A stretch of DNA of 64,000 nucleotides from Pseudonocardia abyssalis (GTDB lineage: Bacteria; Actinomycetota; Actinomycetes; Mycobacteriales; Pseudonocardiaceae), in NCBI RefSeq assembly GCF_019263705.2, contig NZ_JADQDK010000001.1, positions 5,022,001 to 5,086,000 of the forward strand, in the 5' to 3' direction. How positions within the stretch are numbered: the first letter of the stretch is position 1; every line of letters begins with the position of its first letter. The notes below the pieces were generated by a model, which saw nothing but the letters and a program-made list of their open reading frames with translations, did no database searches and was not told the DNA's origin. Position numbers and translations under genes: made by a program. Shown here one piece after another: positions 52,625 to 60,999 of this stretch.

Positions 52625-52957
52625 GTGCCTTTCGTCATCGGTGGGACCTGTATCGACGAGACCGACCGCTCGTGCGTGGATGAGTGCCCGGTTGACTGCA
52701 TCTACGAGGGCGAGCGCAAGCTCTACATCAACCCGGCCGAATGCATCGACTGCGGGAACTGTGAGCCGGCGTGCCCGGTGTCCGCGATCTTCAACGACCG
52801 TCTGCCTGTGGCCGGCCAGGATCAGCACGTGGCCGACAACGCGGCGTTCTTTTCCGAACTGCTTCCCGGGCTCACCTCACCCCTGGGGATGCCGGGCGGA
52901 GCCGCCCTGCTGGGCCCGCTGGGCGTCGACACCACACTCGTCCGGGCCCATCCGTGA
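52625..52957 (+). CDS. 7Fe (3Fe-4S/4Fe-4S) ferredoxin, FdxA type
   Basis: A 110-residue ferredoxin. C9, C17 and C50 should hold a 3Fe-4S cluster and C21, C40, C43, C46 a 4Fe-4S cluster (CIDCGNCEPACP). An extra C25 is present. The C-terminal extension FFSELLPGLTSPLGMPGGAA is typical of actinobacterial FdxA. It is a second electron carrier beside the 3Fe-4S ferredoxin, two bases after the reductase gene. Confidence 0.93.
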   Translation: MPFVIGGTCIDETDRSCVDECPVDCIYEGERKLYINPAECIDCGNCEPACPVSAIFNDRLPVAGQDQHVADNAAFFSELLPGLTSPLGMPGGAALLGPLGVDTTLVRAHP

Positions 52958-54498
52958 CCGGCGACGTACTCGCGCTCTTGTCGCGGCACGCCGCAGACGC
53001 CGCGCGGGTGTTCCTGGTCCACGAGGCCGCGGACGGCACCCGCACGGAGCGGACCTACGCACAACAGCTCGGCCGGGCCGGGGCTGCCGCCGCGGTGCTG
53101 TCCGCGCACGGAGTCGGCGCGGGTGACCGGGTGCATGTGGTCATGGACAACCGGCCTGAGTTCCTCGACGTCCTCTTCGGCTGTGCCGCGCTGGCCGCTG
53201 TGCTCGTCCCGGTCAGCCCACTCTCCACCCCGACCGAGCTGCGCCACCAGCTCACGGACTCCGGTGCCCGGGTATCCGTTGCAGGACCGGGGCTGGAGGA
53301 CCCGGTGGGCCAGGCCGGCGGAGTTCCGGTCGTCGCGGTCGCCGACCTCGCGACGGAGCCGTCGAGGCTCCCGGCACGAACACCGCGCCACGGAACCGCC
53401 GCGATCATGTACACCTCCGGTACGACGAGCCTGCCCAAGGGGGTGCTCGTCTCCCACGAGAACTACGTCGCGGTCGGGTCGGCGATGGCGGCGCACCTCG
53501 CCCTCACTGCGGCCGACCGGTGGCTGGTCACACTGCCGCTGTTCCACGCCAACGCCCAGTACTACTGCCTCATGTCGGCGCTGACCGTCGGCGCGTCCGT
53601 CGCGCTGACGCAGCGCTTCTCGGCTACGGCGTGGCCGCGGCAGGCCCGCGACCTGGGGCCCACCCTGGCCAGCCTCTTCGCCGCACCTGTCCGGATGATC
53701 CTCGCGCGATCCGATCCCGCCGACGACGGGGCGAACGCCCTGCGGGCCGTGCTGTTCGCCCAGAACCTCGCCGACGAGCAGGCACGGACGTTCGAGTCGC
53801 GGTTCGCCGCCCCACTCGTGCAGCTCTACGGCATGACCGAGACGATCACTCCTCCGTTCGTCAACCCGGTCGGCGACGGTCGGCGCTGGGACTCCATCGG
53901 GCGGCCGCTGCCCGGCGTGCGGATCCGCGTTGTCGACCCGGCCGGACGCGACGTCCCGCCTGGAGCGGCCGGCGAGCTGCTGGTCGGGGGTGAGCCGGGA
54001 CGCGACGTCACCGCGGGGTATCACGACCGGCCCGCGGAGACCGCAGAGCTCCTTGCCGACGGGTGGCTGCACACCGGCGACCTCGTCAGGATCGACGAGC
54101 AGGGTAGCGGCTACTTCGTCGACCGCGCCAAGGACATGATCAAGCGTGCCGGGGAGAACATCTCCGCCGGTGAGGTCGAGCGGGTCGTCAACGACCATCC
54201 CGATGTGCTCGAGTGCGCCGTGCACGGCGTGCCGGACCCCGTCCTCGACGAGGTGGTCGTCGCTCACGTCGTCGCGCGGCCGGGTGCCATTTTGGAGCCG
54301 GCCGACGTCATCGCGTGGTGTCACGAACGCCTGGCCCGCTTCAAGGTTCCCGCCGAGGTCGTCGTCCGCGACGAGCTGCCCCGGACGAGCGTCGGCAAGG
54401 TCCGTAAGGCCGCGCTGCGCAGCGCGCACACCGTCGAAGCCCGCCGCGACCGGAGACCAGAACCCCTTGTGAACCAGACGAACGGAGATCACCCATGA
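52954..54498 (+). CDS. Acyl-CoA synthetase (ANL superfamily)
   Basis: A 514-residue CoA ligase. Motifs: IMYTSGTTSLPKGVLVSHEN (A3), LYGMTET (A5), HTGDLVRIDEQG (A7), DRAKDMIKRAGENISAGEVE (A8) and SVGKVRKAAL with the catalytic Lys. It resembles caiC/fadD13-like carnitine/crotonobetaine or aromatic acid ligases. Its GTG overlaps the ferredoxin stop (GTGA), so it belongs to the same transcript. It activates a carboxylic acid intermediate of the pathway. Confidence 0.92.
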   Translation: MTGDVLALLSRHAADAARVFLVHEAADGTRTERTYAQQLGRAGAAAAVLSAHGVGAGDRVHVVMDNRPEFLDVLFGCAALAAVLVPVSPLSTPTELRHQLTDSGARVSVAGPGLEDPVGQAGGVPVVAVADLATEPSRLPARTPRHGTAAIMYTSGTTSLPKGVLVSHENYVAVGSAMAAHLALTAADRWLVTLPLFHANAQYYCLMSALTVGASVALTQRFSATAWPRQARDLGPTLASLFAAPVRMILARSDPADDGANALRAVLFAQNLADEQARTFESRFAAPLVQLYGMTETITPPFVNPVGDGRRWDSIGRPLPGVRIRVVDPAGRDVPPGAAGELLVGGEPGRDVTAGYHDRPAETAELLADGWLHTGDLVRIDEQGSGYFVDRAKDMIKRAGENISAGEVERVVNDHPDVLECAVHGVPDPVLDEVVVAHVVARPGAILEPADVIAWCHERLARFKVPAEVVVRDELPRTSVGKVRKAALRSAHTVEARRDRRPEPLVNQTNGDHP

Positions 54499-55433
54499 AG
54501 TGGGTCACCTACGACGCCGGGGACGGCGCCCGCACAGGAGTACTGGCCGAGGACTCCGTCCGCGGGCTCGCCCCGGGAACGACGCTGCTCGGCCTGCTGA
54601 CCGACGGGCAGCTGGCCGAGGCCGGCGAGGGCGCGCTGCGCGACCCCCACGAGGTCCGCGACCTCGCCGACGTCGTCCTGCGGGCTCCGCTTCCCCGCCC
54701 GCCATCGGTCCGTGACTGCTTGTGCTTTCTCGACCACCTGCGAGCGGGCTACCGGGCGCTTGGTCGCGACGGCGATCTGCATCCCGCCTGGTACCAGACC
54801 CCGGCCTTCTACTTCGCCAACGCCGACGGGATCGTCGGCCCCTACGACGACGTCCCCATCTCCCCGGGCTGCTCGATGTTCGACCTCGAGCTGGAGGTGG
54901 GCGCGGTGATCGGTCGCGGCGGCCGGGACCTGGACCCGGCACGGGCCGAGGAGCACATCGTCGGCTACACCCTCTACAACGACTGGAGCGCCCGCGACAT
55001 CCAGCTGCGCGACTCCGCCCAGGGCATCGGGATGGGCAAGAGCAAGGACAGCGCGATCACGCTCGGCCCCGCGCTGGTCACCGTCGACGAGCTCGAGCCC
55101 CATCGGCGGGACGGGCGTTTCACGTTCGAGCTCTCCGCGGAGGTCAACGGGAAGGAGCTGACCCGCGGCACGCTCGCGCAGATGGACTGGAGCTTCGGCG
55201 AGGTCGTGGCGTTCGTGTCCCGCGGCACCGACATCACCCCGGGTGCGGTGCTGGGTTCGGGCACCATCCCGGGCGGGTGCCTGCTCGAGCACGTCGACAC
55301 CCCCGACCTGGCCGGGTTCAGCCGCTGGCTCCAGCCCGGTGACGTCGTCTCGCTGCGCGGCGAGGGCCTCGGCGAGACCCGGCAGACCGTGCGTGCGGGG
55401 CTCGACGTCCTGCCCCTGAGTTCGGGGTTCTGA
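54495..55433 (+). CDS. Fumarylacetoacetate hydrolase (FAH) family protein
   Basis: A 312-residue protein with the FAH fold. Metal-binding residues lie in FDLELEVGAVIGRG (Glu-x-Glu) and YTLYNDWSARDIQ (Asp). KSKDSAITLGPALVTVDEL carries the conserved Lys. FAH-type enzymes cleave or hydrate C-C bonds in 1,3-diketones, 2-oxo acids or acylpyruvates. The position in the cluster makes hydrolysis of a ring-opened or diketone intermediate plausible. Start overlaps the ligase stop (ATGA). Confidence 0.9.
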   Translation: MKWVTYDAGDGARTGVLAEDSVRGLAPGTTLLGLLTDGQLAEAGEGALRDPHEVRDLADVVLRAPLPRPPSVRDCLCFLDHLRAGYRALGRDGDLHPAWYQTPAFYFANADGIVGPYDDVPISPGCSMFDLELEVGAVIGRGGRDLDPARAEEHIVGYTLYNDWSARDIQLRDSAQGIGMGKSKDSAITLGPALVTVDELEPHRRDGRFTFELSAEVNGKELTRGTLAQMDWSFGEVVAFVSRGTDITPGAVLGSGTIPGGCLLEHVDTPDLAGFSRWLQPGDVVSLRGEGLGETRQTVRAGLDVLPLSSGF

Positions 55434-55435
55434 CC

Positions 55436-56299
55436 ATGGCGCAGAACGGGACCGTCGCCGTCCTCGGCGCGTCGGGGCGAACCGGACGTCGGGTCGTCGA
55501 CGCGCTGGCCCGGCGGGGGACACCGGTCCGGGCCGTCACCCGCAGCTCGCCCGCGCCGCCCGGCGCCCGGGAGGGGCACACGGCCGACCTCGCCGACGAG
55601 GGTTCGCTCGTGCGCGCCCTGGAGGGCGCGGCCGCCGTCTACGTCATCCCGCCGGTCTACCGGCCCGACGAGGACGTGCTGATCGCCGCGGCCGCCCGGG
55701 CCGCGGCCCGGGCCAGGGTCGGCCGGGTCGTGCTGCACTCCGTCCTGCACCCGTACACCGCGACGATGCCCCACCACGTGCTCAAGGCCGTCGGCGAGGA
55801 CGCCGTACGCCGCTGCGGCGTGCCCTGGACGATCGTCCAGCCGGCGATGTACGTGCAGACGGTCAGCGAGATCGTCGTCGGCACCGGGGACGACGTCGGG
55901 CTGCCCTGGGACCCCGACGCGCCGATGTCGGCGGTGCACCTCGGCGACGTCGCCGAGGCCGCGGCGAATATCCTGACCGGCCCAGGTCACGAGTGGGCGA
56001 CCTACGAGCTGGCCGGGCCCGAACGCCTGGGGCTCGCGGCGATGGTCCAGCAGGTCGCCGACGTCACGGGGCGGCCGCTGCGGCCCCACCGGCTCCCGCC
56101 CGGCGGCTGGTCGCTGTTCGATCCCGGTTCGACCGAGGCGGAGACCCTCGTCGCGATGTGCCGCGAGTACACCGACCACGGCCTCCCGGGGAACCCCAAC
56201 GTTCTGTCCTGGCTGCTCGGCCGTCCGGCCACCCGGTTCGCCGACGCGGTGCGCGCCGACCTCGCCCGGCTCCAGGTCGCCGGGGAGGGATGCAGATGA
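55436..56299 (+). CDS. NmrA-like NAD(P)-binding protein
   Basis: A 287-residue atypical SDR. The Rossmann motif is TVAVLGASGRTGRRVVDAL. VVLHSVLHPYTATMPHH and WTIVQPAMYVQTVSEIVVG follow, as in NmrA/HSCARG-like proteins. No Tyr-x3-Lys. It may reduce an enone or act as a redox sensor of the pathway. The gene is only 2 bp from the FAH gene and overlaps the SDR gene by 4 bp, so it is part of the operon. Confidence 0.85.
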   Translation: MAQNGTVAVLGASGRTGRRVVDALARRGTPVRAVTRSSPAPPGAREGHTADLADEGSLVRALEGAAAVYVIPPVYRPDEDVLIAAAARAAARARVGRVVLHSVLHPYTATMPHHVLKAVGEDAVRRCGVPWTIVQPAMYVQTVSEIVVGTGDDVGLPWDPDAPMSAVHLGDVAEAAANILTGPGHEWATYELAGPERLGLAAMVQQVADVTGRPLRPHRLPPGGWSLFDPGSTEAETLVAMCREYTDHGLPGNPNVLSWLLGRPATRFADAVRADLARLQVAGEGCR

Positions 56300-57030
56300 G
56301 CTCCACGATCGTGTCCACGCCGGTCCGCAACGCCGTGGTGGTCGGCGGTGCCCGGGGCATCGGGCTGGCCACCGTGCGGCGGGCAGCCGGGCGGGTGGGT
56401 GCCATGACCGTCCTGGACCTCCCCGAGCACGCCCCCGAGGTCGCTGCGCAGTTCCTCGGCGCACGGTACGAGCGGGCCGACGTGCTGGACCCGGACGCGC
56501 TGCACGCGGGTTTCGAGGCCGCGGCCGCGCACGGTGCCGTGGACGCGGTCTTCGTCCCGGCCGGGGTCACCCTGCCGACGCCGCTGCTCACCACGAGTGC
56601 AGCCGAGGCGCAGCGGTGCCTGCTGACCAACGTGCTCGGCGCGGTCAACGTGATCCACGCCGCCGTTCCGCACCTGGCGCCCGGTGCGTCGATCGTGCTG
56701 TGCGCCTCGGTGGCCGCCTACACGGGCGGCGGGTACGTCGGCGGCCCGGTCTACGGGGCGTCCAAGGCGGCGGTGATCAGCCTGACGAAGGGCGCGGCCC
56801 GCGAGCTGGCCCCGCGTCGGGTGCGCGTCAACTGCGTCGCCCCCGGCTGCACGAGGACCACGATGCTCGGCGACGACCCCACGGTGCACGACGAGCTGGC
56901 TCGCCGGACGCTGGCCGGCCGGCTCGCCGACCCCGAGGAGATCGCCGACGGCGTGCTCTTCCTCTGGTCGGCCGCCGCGTCGTACATGACCGGAGCGGTC
57001 CTCGACGTCAACGGAGGGATCCGCCTCTGA
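56296..57030 (+). CDS. Short-chain dehydrogenase/reductase
   Basis: A 244-residue classical SDR. Cofactor motif VVGGARGIGLATV. The NAG-type position is replaced by VFVPAGVTLPTPL. Catalytic residues: Ser in LCASVAAYTGGG, Tyr-x3-Lys in VYGASKAA. C-terminal GAVLDVNGGIRL. ATG 56296 is preferred to 56290 because GGGGAGGG is then seven bases upstream. It probably oxidises the alcohol formed by the P450 or a hydratase step, as in 3-hydroxyacyl-CoA oxidation. Confidence 0.93.
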   Translation: MSSTIVSTPVRNAVVVGGARGIGLATVRRAAGRVGAMTVLDLPEHAPEVAAQFLGARYERADVLDPDALHAGFEAAAAHGAVDAVFVPAGVTLPTPLLTTSAAEAQRCLLTNVLGAVNVIHAAVPHLAPGASIVLCASVAAYTGGGYVGGPVYGASKAAVISLTKGAARELAPRRVRVNCVAPGCTRTTMLGDDPTVHDELARRTLAGRLADPEEIADGVLFLWSAAASYMTGAVLDVNGGIRL

Positions 57031-57208
57031 CGCCGCCGGCGCACCGGACGAAACCCGGCCGGAACACCGGCCGGGGCGACACCTCGGTTCGGGTCGACCG
57101 TCGTCACCACCGTGGCGACACCGGATCCCCACCGACCCCGCGAGAACGCCCCGCCACCTCGGGGCGACCACGACGCCGGGCACACCCCGCCCGGATCCGG
57201 AGGACGAC
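57031..57208. other. 178-bp gap within the catabolic run
   Basis: The only sizeable gap in the second half of the run. It contains dyad-rich sequence (cggccggaacaccggccgg, 57056-57074) that could be a terminator or attenuator hairpin, and AGGACGAC before the thiolase ATG. A separate promoter for the thiolase-ligase-PPC genes is possible. Confidence 0.4.
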
Positions 57209-58381
57209 ATGACAACATCCGCGCAGCTCATCGGCTGGGCCCACACACCGTTCGGCCGGTCGGCGGCCCCGGACGTCGAGACGCTGATGGGTGAGGTCGC
57301 GGCCGCCGCGCTGGCCGACGCCAGGCTCGGGCCCGACGACATCGAGCTGATCTCGGTCGGCGTGTTCAACCCCGGCTTCTCCCGCCAGAGCTTCGACGGC
57401 GCACTGGTCGGCTCCGGGAACCCGGACCTGGCCGCCGTGCCCGCGGTGCGGGTGGAGAACGCCTGTGCGACCGGCAGCGCAGCCCTGTTCACCGCGCTCG
57501 ACGCGGTCGAGTCGGGCCGCGTCCGCGCGGCGCTCGTCGTGGGCGCCGAGAAGATGACCGCCGTCTCGGGCCCGGCCGTCGGCGACGGCCTGCTCGGTGC
57601 GTGCCTGCGCCGCACGGAGGAGACCTACGGCAGCTTCCCGGCCATCTTCGCCGAGCTGACCCGACGGTACGTCGACCGCTACGGCGACCATCGACTCGCG
57701 CTGGCGCAGGTCGCGGCGAAGAACCACCGCAACGGGGTCGACAACCCGTTCGCCCACGTCCGCAAGGACCTCGGGGTTGACTTCTGCGCCACGCCCTCCG
57801 ACCGCAATCCCGTGGTCGCCGACCCGCTGCTGCGCACCGACTGCTCGATGGTCTCTGACGGCGCCGCCGCCGTCGTCGTCGCCGGGCCGGACCTCGCCCG
57901 CGGCGCCCGCCGCGCCGTCGCGTGGCTGGGCCGGGCACAGGCCAATGACCATCTGGCCATCGAATCCCGGCCCGATCCATTGGCCTTCGACGGTGCTCGT
58001 CGGGCCTTCCACGGTGCCCTCCGCGAGGCCGGGCTCGGCCTGGCCGACCTGGACCTGTTGGAGACCCACGACTGCTTCACCCAGGCCGAGATCCTCCAGT
58101 ACGAGGCGTTCGGGATCGCCGACGCCGGCAAGGCCGGGGAAGTGCTGGCCGAAGGCCGGACCCACCGGGACGGGGCGCTGCCGGTGAACGTGTCCGGCGG
58201 CCTCAAGGCCAAGGGCCATCCGATCGGCGCGACCGGGGTGTCGCAGCACGTCATGGCGGCGATGCAGCTCGTCGGGGAGGCCGGGGACATGCAGCTCGCC
58301 CGCGTCGAGCGGGCCGCGGTCTTCAACATGGGCGGCGTCGCGGTCGCCAACTATGCCTCGGTGCTGGGGGCGGCCCGATGA
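57209..58381 (+). CDS. SCP2-type thiolase
   Basis: A 390-residue thiolase of the SCP-x/lipid-transfer group. The active-site Cys is in VENACATGSAALFTAL. The His-Asp-Cys motif ETHDCFTQAEI and the C-terminal GGLKAKGHPIGATGVSQ (catalytic His) are intact. The nucleophile loop of degradative thiolases (second Cys near the C terminus) is replaced by NMGGVAVAN, as in SCP2 thiolases. It releases acetyl-CoA or propionyl-CoA from a 3-ketoacyl-CoA. Confidence 0.92.
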   Translation: MTTSAQLIGWAHTPFGRSAAPDVETLMGEVAAAALADARLGPDDIELISVGVFNPGFSRQSFDGALVGSGNPDLAAVPAVRVENACATGSAALFTALDAVESGRVRAALVVGAEKMTAVSGPAVGDGLLGACLRRTEETYGSFPAIFAELTRRYVDRYGDHRLALAQVAAKNHRNGVDNPFAHVRKDLGVDFCATPSDRNPVVADPLLRTDCSMVSDGAAAVVVAGPDLARGARRAVAWLGRAQANDHLAIESRPDPLAFDGARRAFHGALREAGLGLADLDLLETHDCFTQAEILQYEAFGIADAGKAGEVLAEGRTHRDGALPVNVSGGLKAKGHPIGATGVSQHVMAAMQLVGEAGDMQLARVERAAVFNMGGVAVANYASVLGAAR

Positions 58382-59985
58382 CCCCGCGGCGCAGGGCAGT
58401 CAACCTCGCCACCCTGCTGACCCAGACCGCCCGCAGGCTCCCGGACCGCGACGCCGTCGTGGCCGGGGACCGGCGCTGGTCTTGGCGCGCGCTGGACACC
58501 GGCGTGAGCGCGCTCGCCCGAGAGCTGCACGCCCGCGGCGTCCGTCGGGGCGACTGCGTCCTGCTGCACAGTCCCAACCACGTCGAGTTCGTGCAGGCGA
58601 TGTTCGCGGCGTGGCGGGTCGGTGCCGCGGTGGCCCCGACCAACAGCCGCTCCACCCCGGCCGAGGTCGCGGCACTGGCCCGGGCGTGCCGGCCCGCCGC
58701 CGTCGTGTGCCACTCGGCGCAGACCGGGCACGCCGCGGAGATCGGCCGGGCGGCCGCCACCCTAGTCTGCGACCCGCTGTGGATAGACGCCGCCGGCGAC
58801 GATGCCGTCTCCCGGGTCGCGCCGCTCGACGGTAACGGCACCGCGTGGCCGGACGCGCCGGTCGAGCCGGGGCAGCACGCCTGGTACTTCTTCACCTCCG
58901 GCACCAGCGGCCGTCCCAAGGCTGCGGTGCTGACCCACGATCAGATGGGCTTCGTCGTCACGAATCACCTGGCGGACCTCATGCCGGGAACCACCGAGCA
59001 CGACGCGTCGCTCGTCGTCGCCCCGCTCTCGCACGGTGCCGGAATCCACCTGCTGCCCCAGGTGGCGCGAGGGGCTCGGTCGGTCCTGACCGCGGGACGG
59101 CTGGACGGGGCCGAGGTGTGGGAGCTGGTCGAGCGCGAGCGGGTGTCGAACATGTTCACGGTGCCGACGATCCTCAAACGGCTGGTGGAGCACCCCGACG
59201 CCAGCCACCGGGATCACTCGAGCCTCCGATACGTCATCTATGCCGGCGCCCCGATGTACCACGCCGATCAGGATCACGCCCGTGCGGTGCTCGGCGACGT
59301 GCTCGTGCAGTACTACGGGCTCGGCGAGGTCACCGGCAACATCACCGTGCTGACCCCGGCCGAGCACGACCGGCTACGACCGGACGGCGTCGCATTCGGC
59401 ACGTGCGGCCGGATCCGGACCGCAATGGAGCTGATGATCGCGGACGTGGACGGGCAGCCACAGCCAGCGGGCACGACGGGCGAGATCCAGGTTGCCGGCC
59501 CGGCGGTGTGCCACGGCTACCTCGACAACGACGACGCCGACCGCGACGCCTTCCAGGATGGCTGGTTCCGCACCGGCGACCTGGGGATGGTCGACGAGCA
59601 CGGCTACCTCTACATCACCGGCCGCGCCTCCGACATGTATATCTCAGGCGGGTCCAACATCCACCCACGCGATATCGAGGAGAAGCTCGCCGCGCATCCC
59701 GGGGTCAGTGAGGTCGCCGTGCTGGGCATGCCGCATCCGGAGTGGGGCGAGGTCGGGGTGGCGGTCTGGGTGTCCGCCGACGGTCCCGACAGGCAGGCAG
59801 CGGCCACGGCCGAAGACCTCCGTGGCTGGCTCGAGCCGACGATGGCGCGGTACAAGCTGCCGCTGCACTTCCTGCGATGGCCGGAGCTGCCGAAGTCCGG
59901 CTACGGCAAGATCGTAAAGCGCGAGATCCGCGATCGGCTGGTCGCCGCCGGCTGGTCGAACGGCGAGCCCGGGGACGGGCGATGA
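58378..59985 (+). CDS. Acyl-CoA synthetase, second copy
   Basis: A 535-residue ANL ligase, clearly distinct from the first (52954-54498). A3 motif FFTSGTSGRPKAAVLTHDQ, A5 YYGLGEVTGN, A7 RTGDLGMVDEHGYL, A8 DMYISGGSNIHPRDIEEKL and catalytic Lys in SGYGKIVKREI. The YISGG variation of A8 suits medium/long-chain or bulky acids. ATGA overlap with the thiolase gene links it to side-chain beta-oxidation. Confidence 0.92.
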   Translation: MTPRRRAVNLATLLTQTARRLPDRDAVVAGDRRWSWRALDTGVSALARELHARGVRRGDCVLLHSPNHVEFVQAMFAAWRVGAAVAPTNSRSTPAEVAALARACRPAAVVCHSAQTGHAAEIGRAAATLVCDPLWIDAAGDDAVSRVAPLDGNGTAWPDAPVEPGQHAWYFFTSGTSGRPKAAVLTHDQMGFVVTNHLADLMPGTTEHDASLVVAPLSHGAGIHLLPQVARGARSVLTAGRLDGAEVWELVERERVSNMFTVPTILKRLVEHPDASHRDHSSLRYVIYAGAPMYHADQDHARAVLGDVLVQYYGLGEVTGNITVLTPAEHDRLRPDGVAFGTCGRIRTAMELMIADVDGQPQPAGTTGEIQVAGPAVCHGYLDNDDADRDAFQDGWFRTGDLGMVDEHGYLYITGRASDMYISGGSNIHPRDIEEKLAAHPGVSEVAVLGMPHPEWGEVGVAVWVSADGPDRQAAATAEDLRGWLEPTMARYKLPLHFLRWPELPKSGYGKIVKREIRDRLVAAGWSNGEPGDGR

Positions 59986-60866
59986 ACGCGGGTGGTCGAA
60001 TCGCCGCCCTGACCCATCCCGGACCCCCGTCGCCGTCGCGGTTGATCGCCGTTGCGACGCGCGCCGATCCCGTGCCGGTGCAGGTGCCGGGAGGCATCGA
60101 ACTGCTGACCGCCCTGTCCCGGGCGGCCGAAGCCCTGGGTGTGGAGTCGGCCCAGGTCGAGCTGCTGGGCGGGATTCTGCGCAATGTCCAATACTCACTG
60201 CCACAGGATTGCCGCGACAACACCGGTCGCGCACTCGTCTACAGCGACATACGGACGGCTCGGGGGCCGGTGAACCTGCTGAGCGGGTCGGTCACCCTGG
60301 GGTCCCTTGAGGGCCGACCGTACCTGCACTGTCACGCCGCCTGGATCGACACGGCCGGGGTGGTCCAGGCTGGTCACGTGTGGCCTCAGACGACGATCGG
60401 ACCAAGCCCGCTGGCCGCCGTCGTCCACCCGCTCCCGGGCGTCAGCTCGCGCAACGCCGTCGACCCGGAGACCGGGATGCCGGTATTCACCCCGTACCGG
60501 AGCGGTCCCGCCGGCACGACGGGTTGCCGGGTGGTGCTCGCCCGCGTGCTGCCCGGGGAGGACCTGCTGAGGGCCGCCTCCCGAATGTGCGCCCAGGCAG
60601 ACATCCGCCGGGCCTCTATCCGAGCCAGCTTGGGCAGCCTCGTCGGCCCCATCTTCCTGGAGAAGGAGCCCACAGCTCCGCTGCCGGGCCCCTGCGCCGA
60701 GCTCGTGTCATTGTGGGGCACCGTGGACGGCAGCCGTCCAGTCGAGCCGTTCCATGTCATCGTCGGTGATGCCACCGGCGCCGTCCACGGCGGGATAATT
60801 GATCCGGCCAGTAGTCGTGTCGCCGTGACCGTTGAACTTCTCGTCACTGAGGAGTCCCCGCCGTAG
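59982..60866 (+). CDS. Tandem PPC (DUF296/PCC) domain protein
   Basis: A 294-residue protein made of two PPC domains. Domain 1 (about 20-145) has VPGGIELLTALSRAAEALGV, SGSVTLGSLEGRPYLHCHAA and VVQAGHVWP. Domain 2 (about 180-292) has GCRVVLARVLPGEDLLRAAS and VEPFHVIVGDATGAVHGGII. His positions of the PPC metal site are kept in both (LHCH/AGH; FHVIVGD/VHGG). Bacterial PPC proteins are mostly single-domain trimers of unknown function. The start overlaps the CoA ligase stop, so it is a pathway gene rather than a DNA-binding protein by chance. Confidence 0.82.
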   Translation: MNAGGRIAALTHPGPPSPSRLIAVATRADPVPVQVPGGIELLTALSRAAEALGVESAQVELLGGILRNVQYSLPQDCRDNTGRALVYSDIRTARGPVNLLSGSVTLGSLEGRPYLHCHAAWIDTAGVVQAGHVWPQTTIGPSPLAAVVHPLPGVSSRNAVDPETGMPVFTPYRSGPAGTTGCRVVLARVLPGEDLLRAASRMCAQADIRRASIRASLGSLVGPIFLEKEPTAPLPGPCAELVSLWGTVDGSRPVEPFHVIVGDATGAVHGGIIDPASSRVAVTVELLVTEESPP

Positions 60867-60999
60867 ATGGCTCTGCTCAGCACCGCCTCCGCACTATCGG
60901 AGTCAGAGACCGTGAAGCGGCGCACCTACTGCCGAGCTGCGGCGGGTTTGCCACACAAAGCACATTCTATTCATTCGGTGGCCCATTCGTTCGCTGTAG
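60867..60999. other. Gap at the right end of the catabolic cluster
   Basis: The 133 bp between the PPC and integrase genes converge from both sides. They include an AT-rich patch (cacacaaagcacattctattcattcgg, 60952-60978, shown in part). I see no clear terminator or repeat of the tRNA end. Confidence 0.35.
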
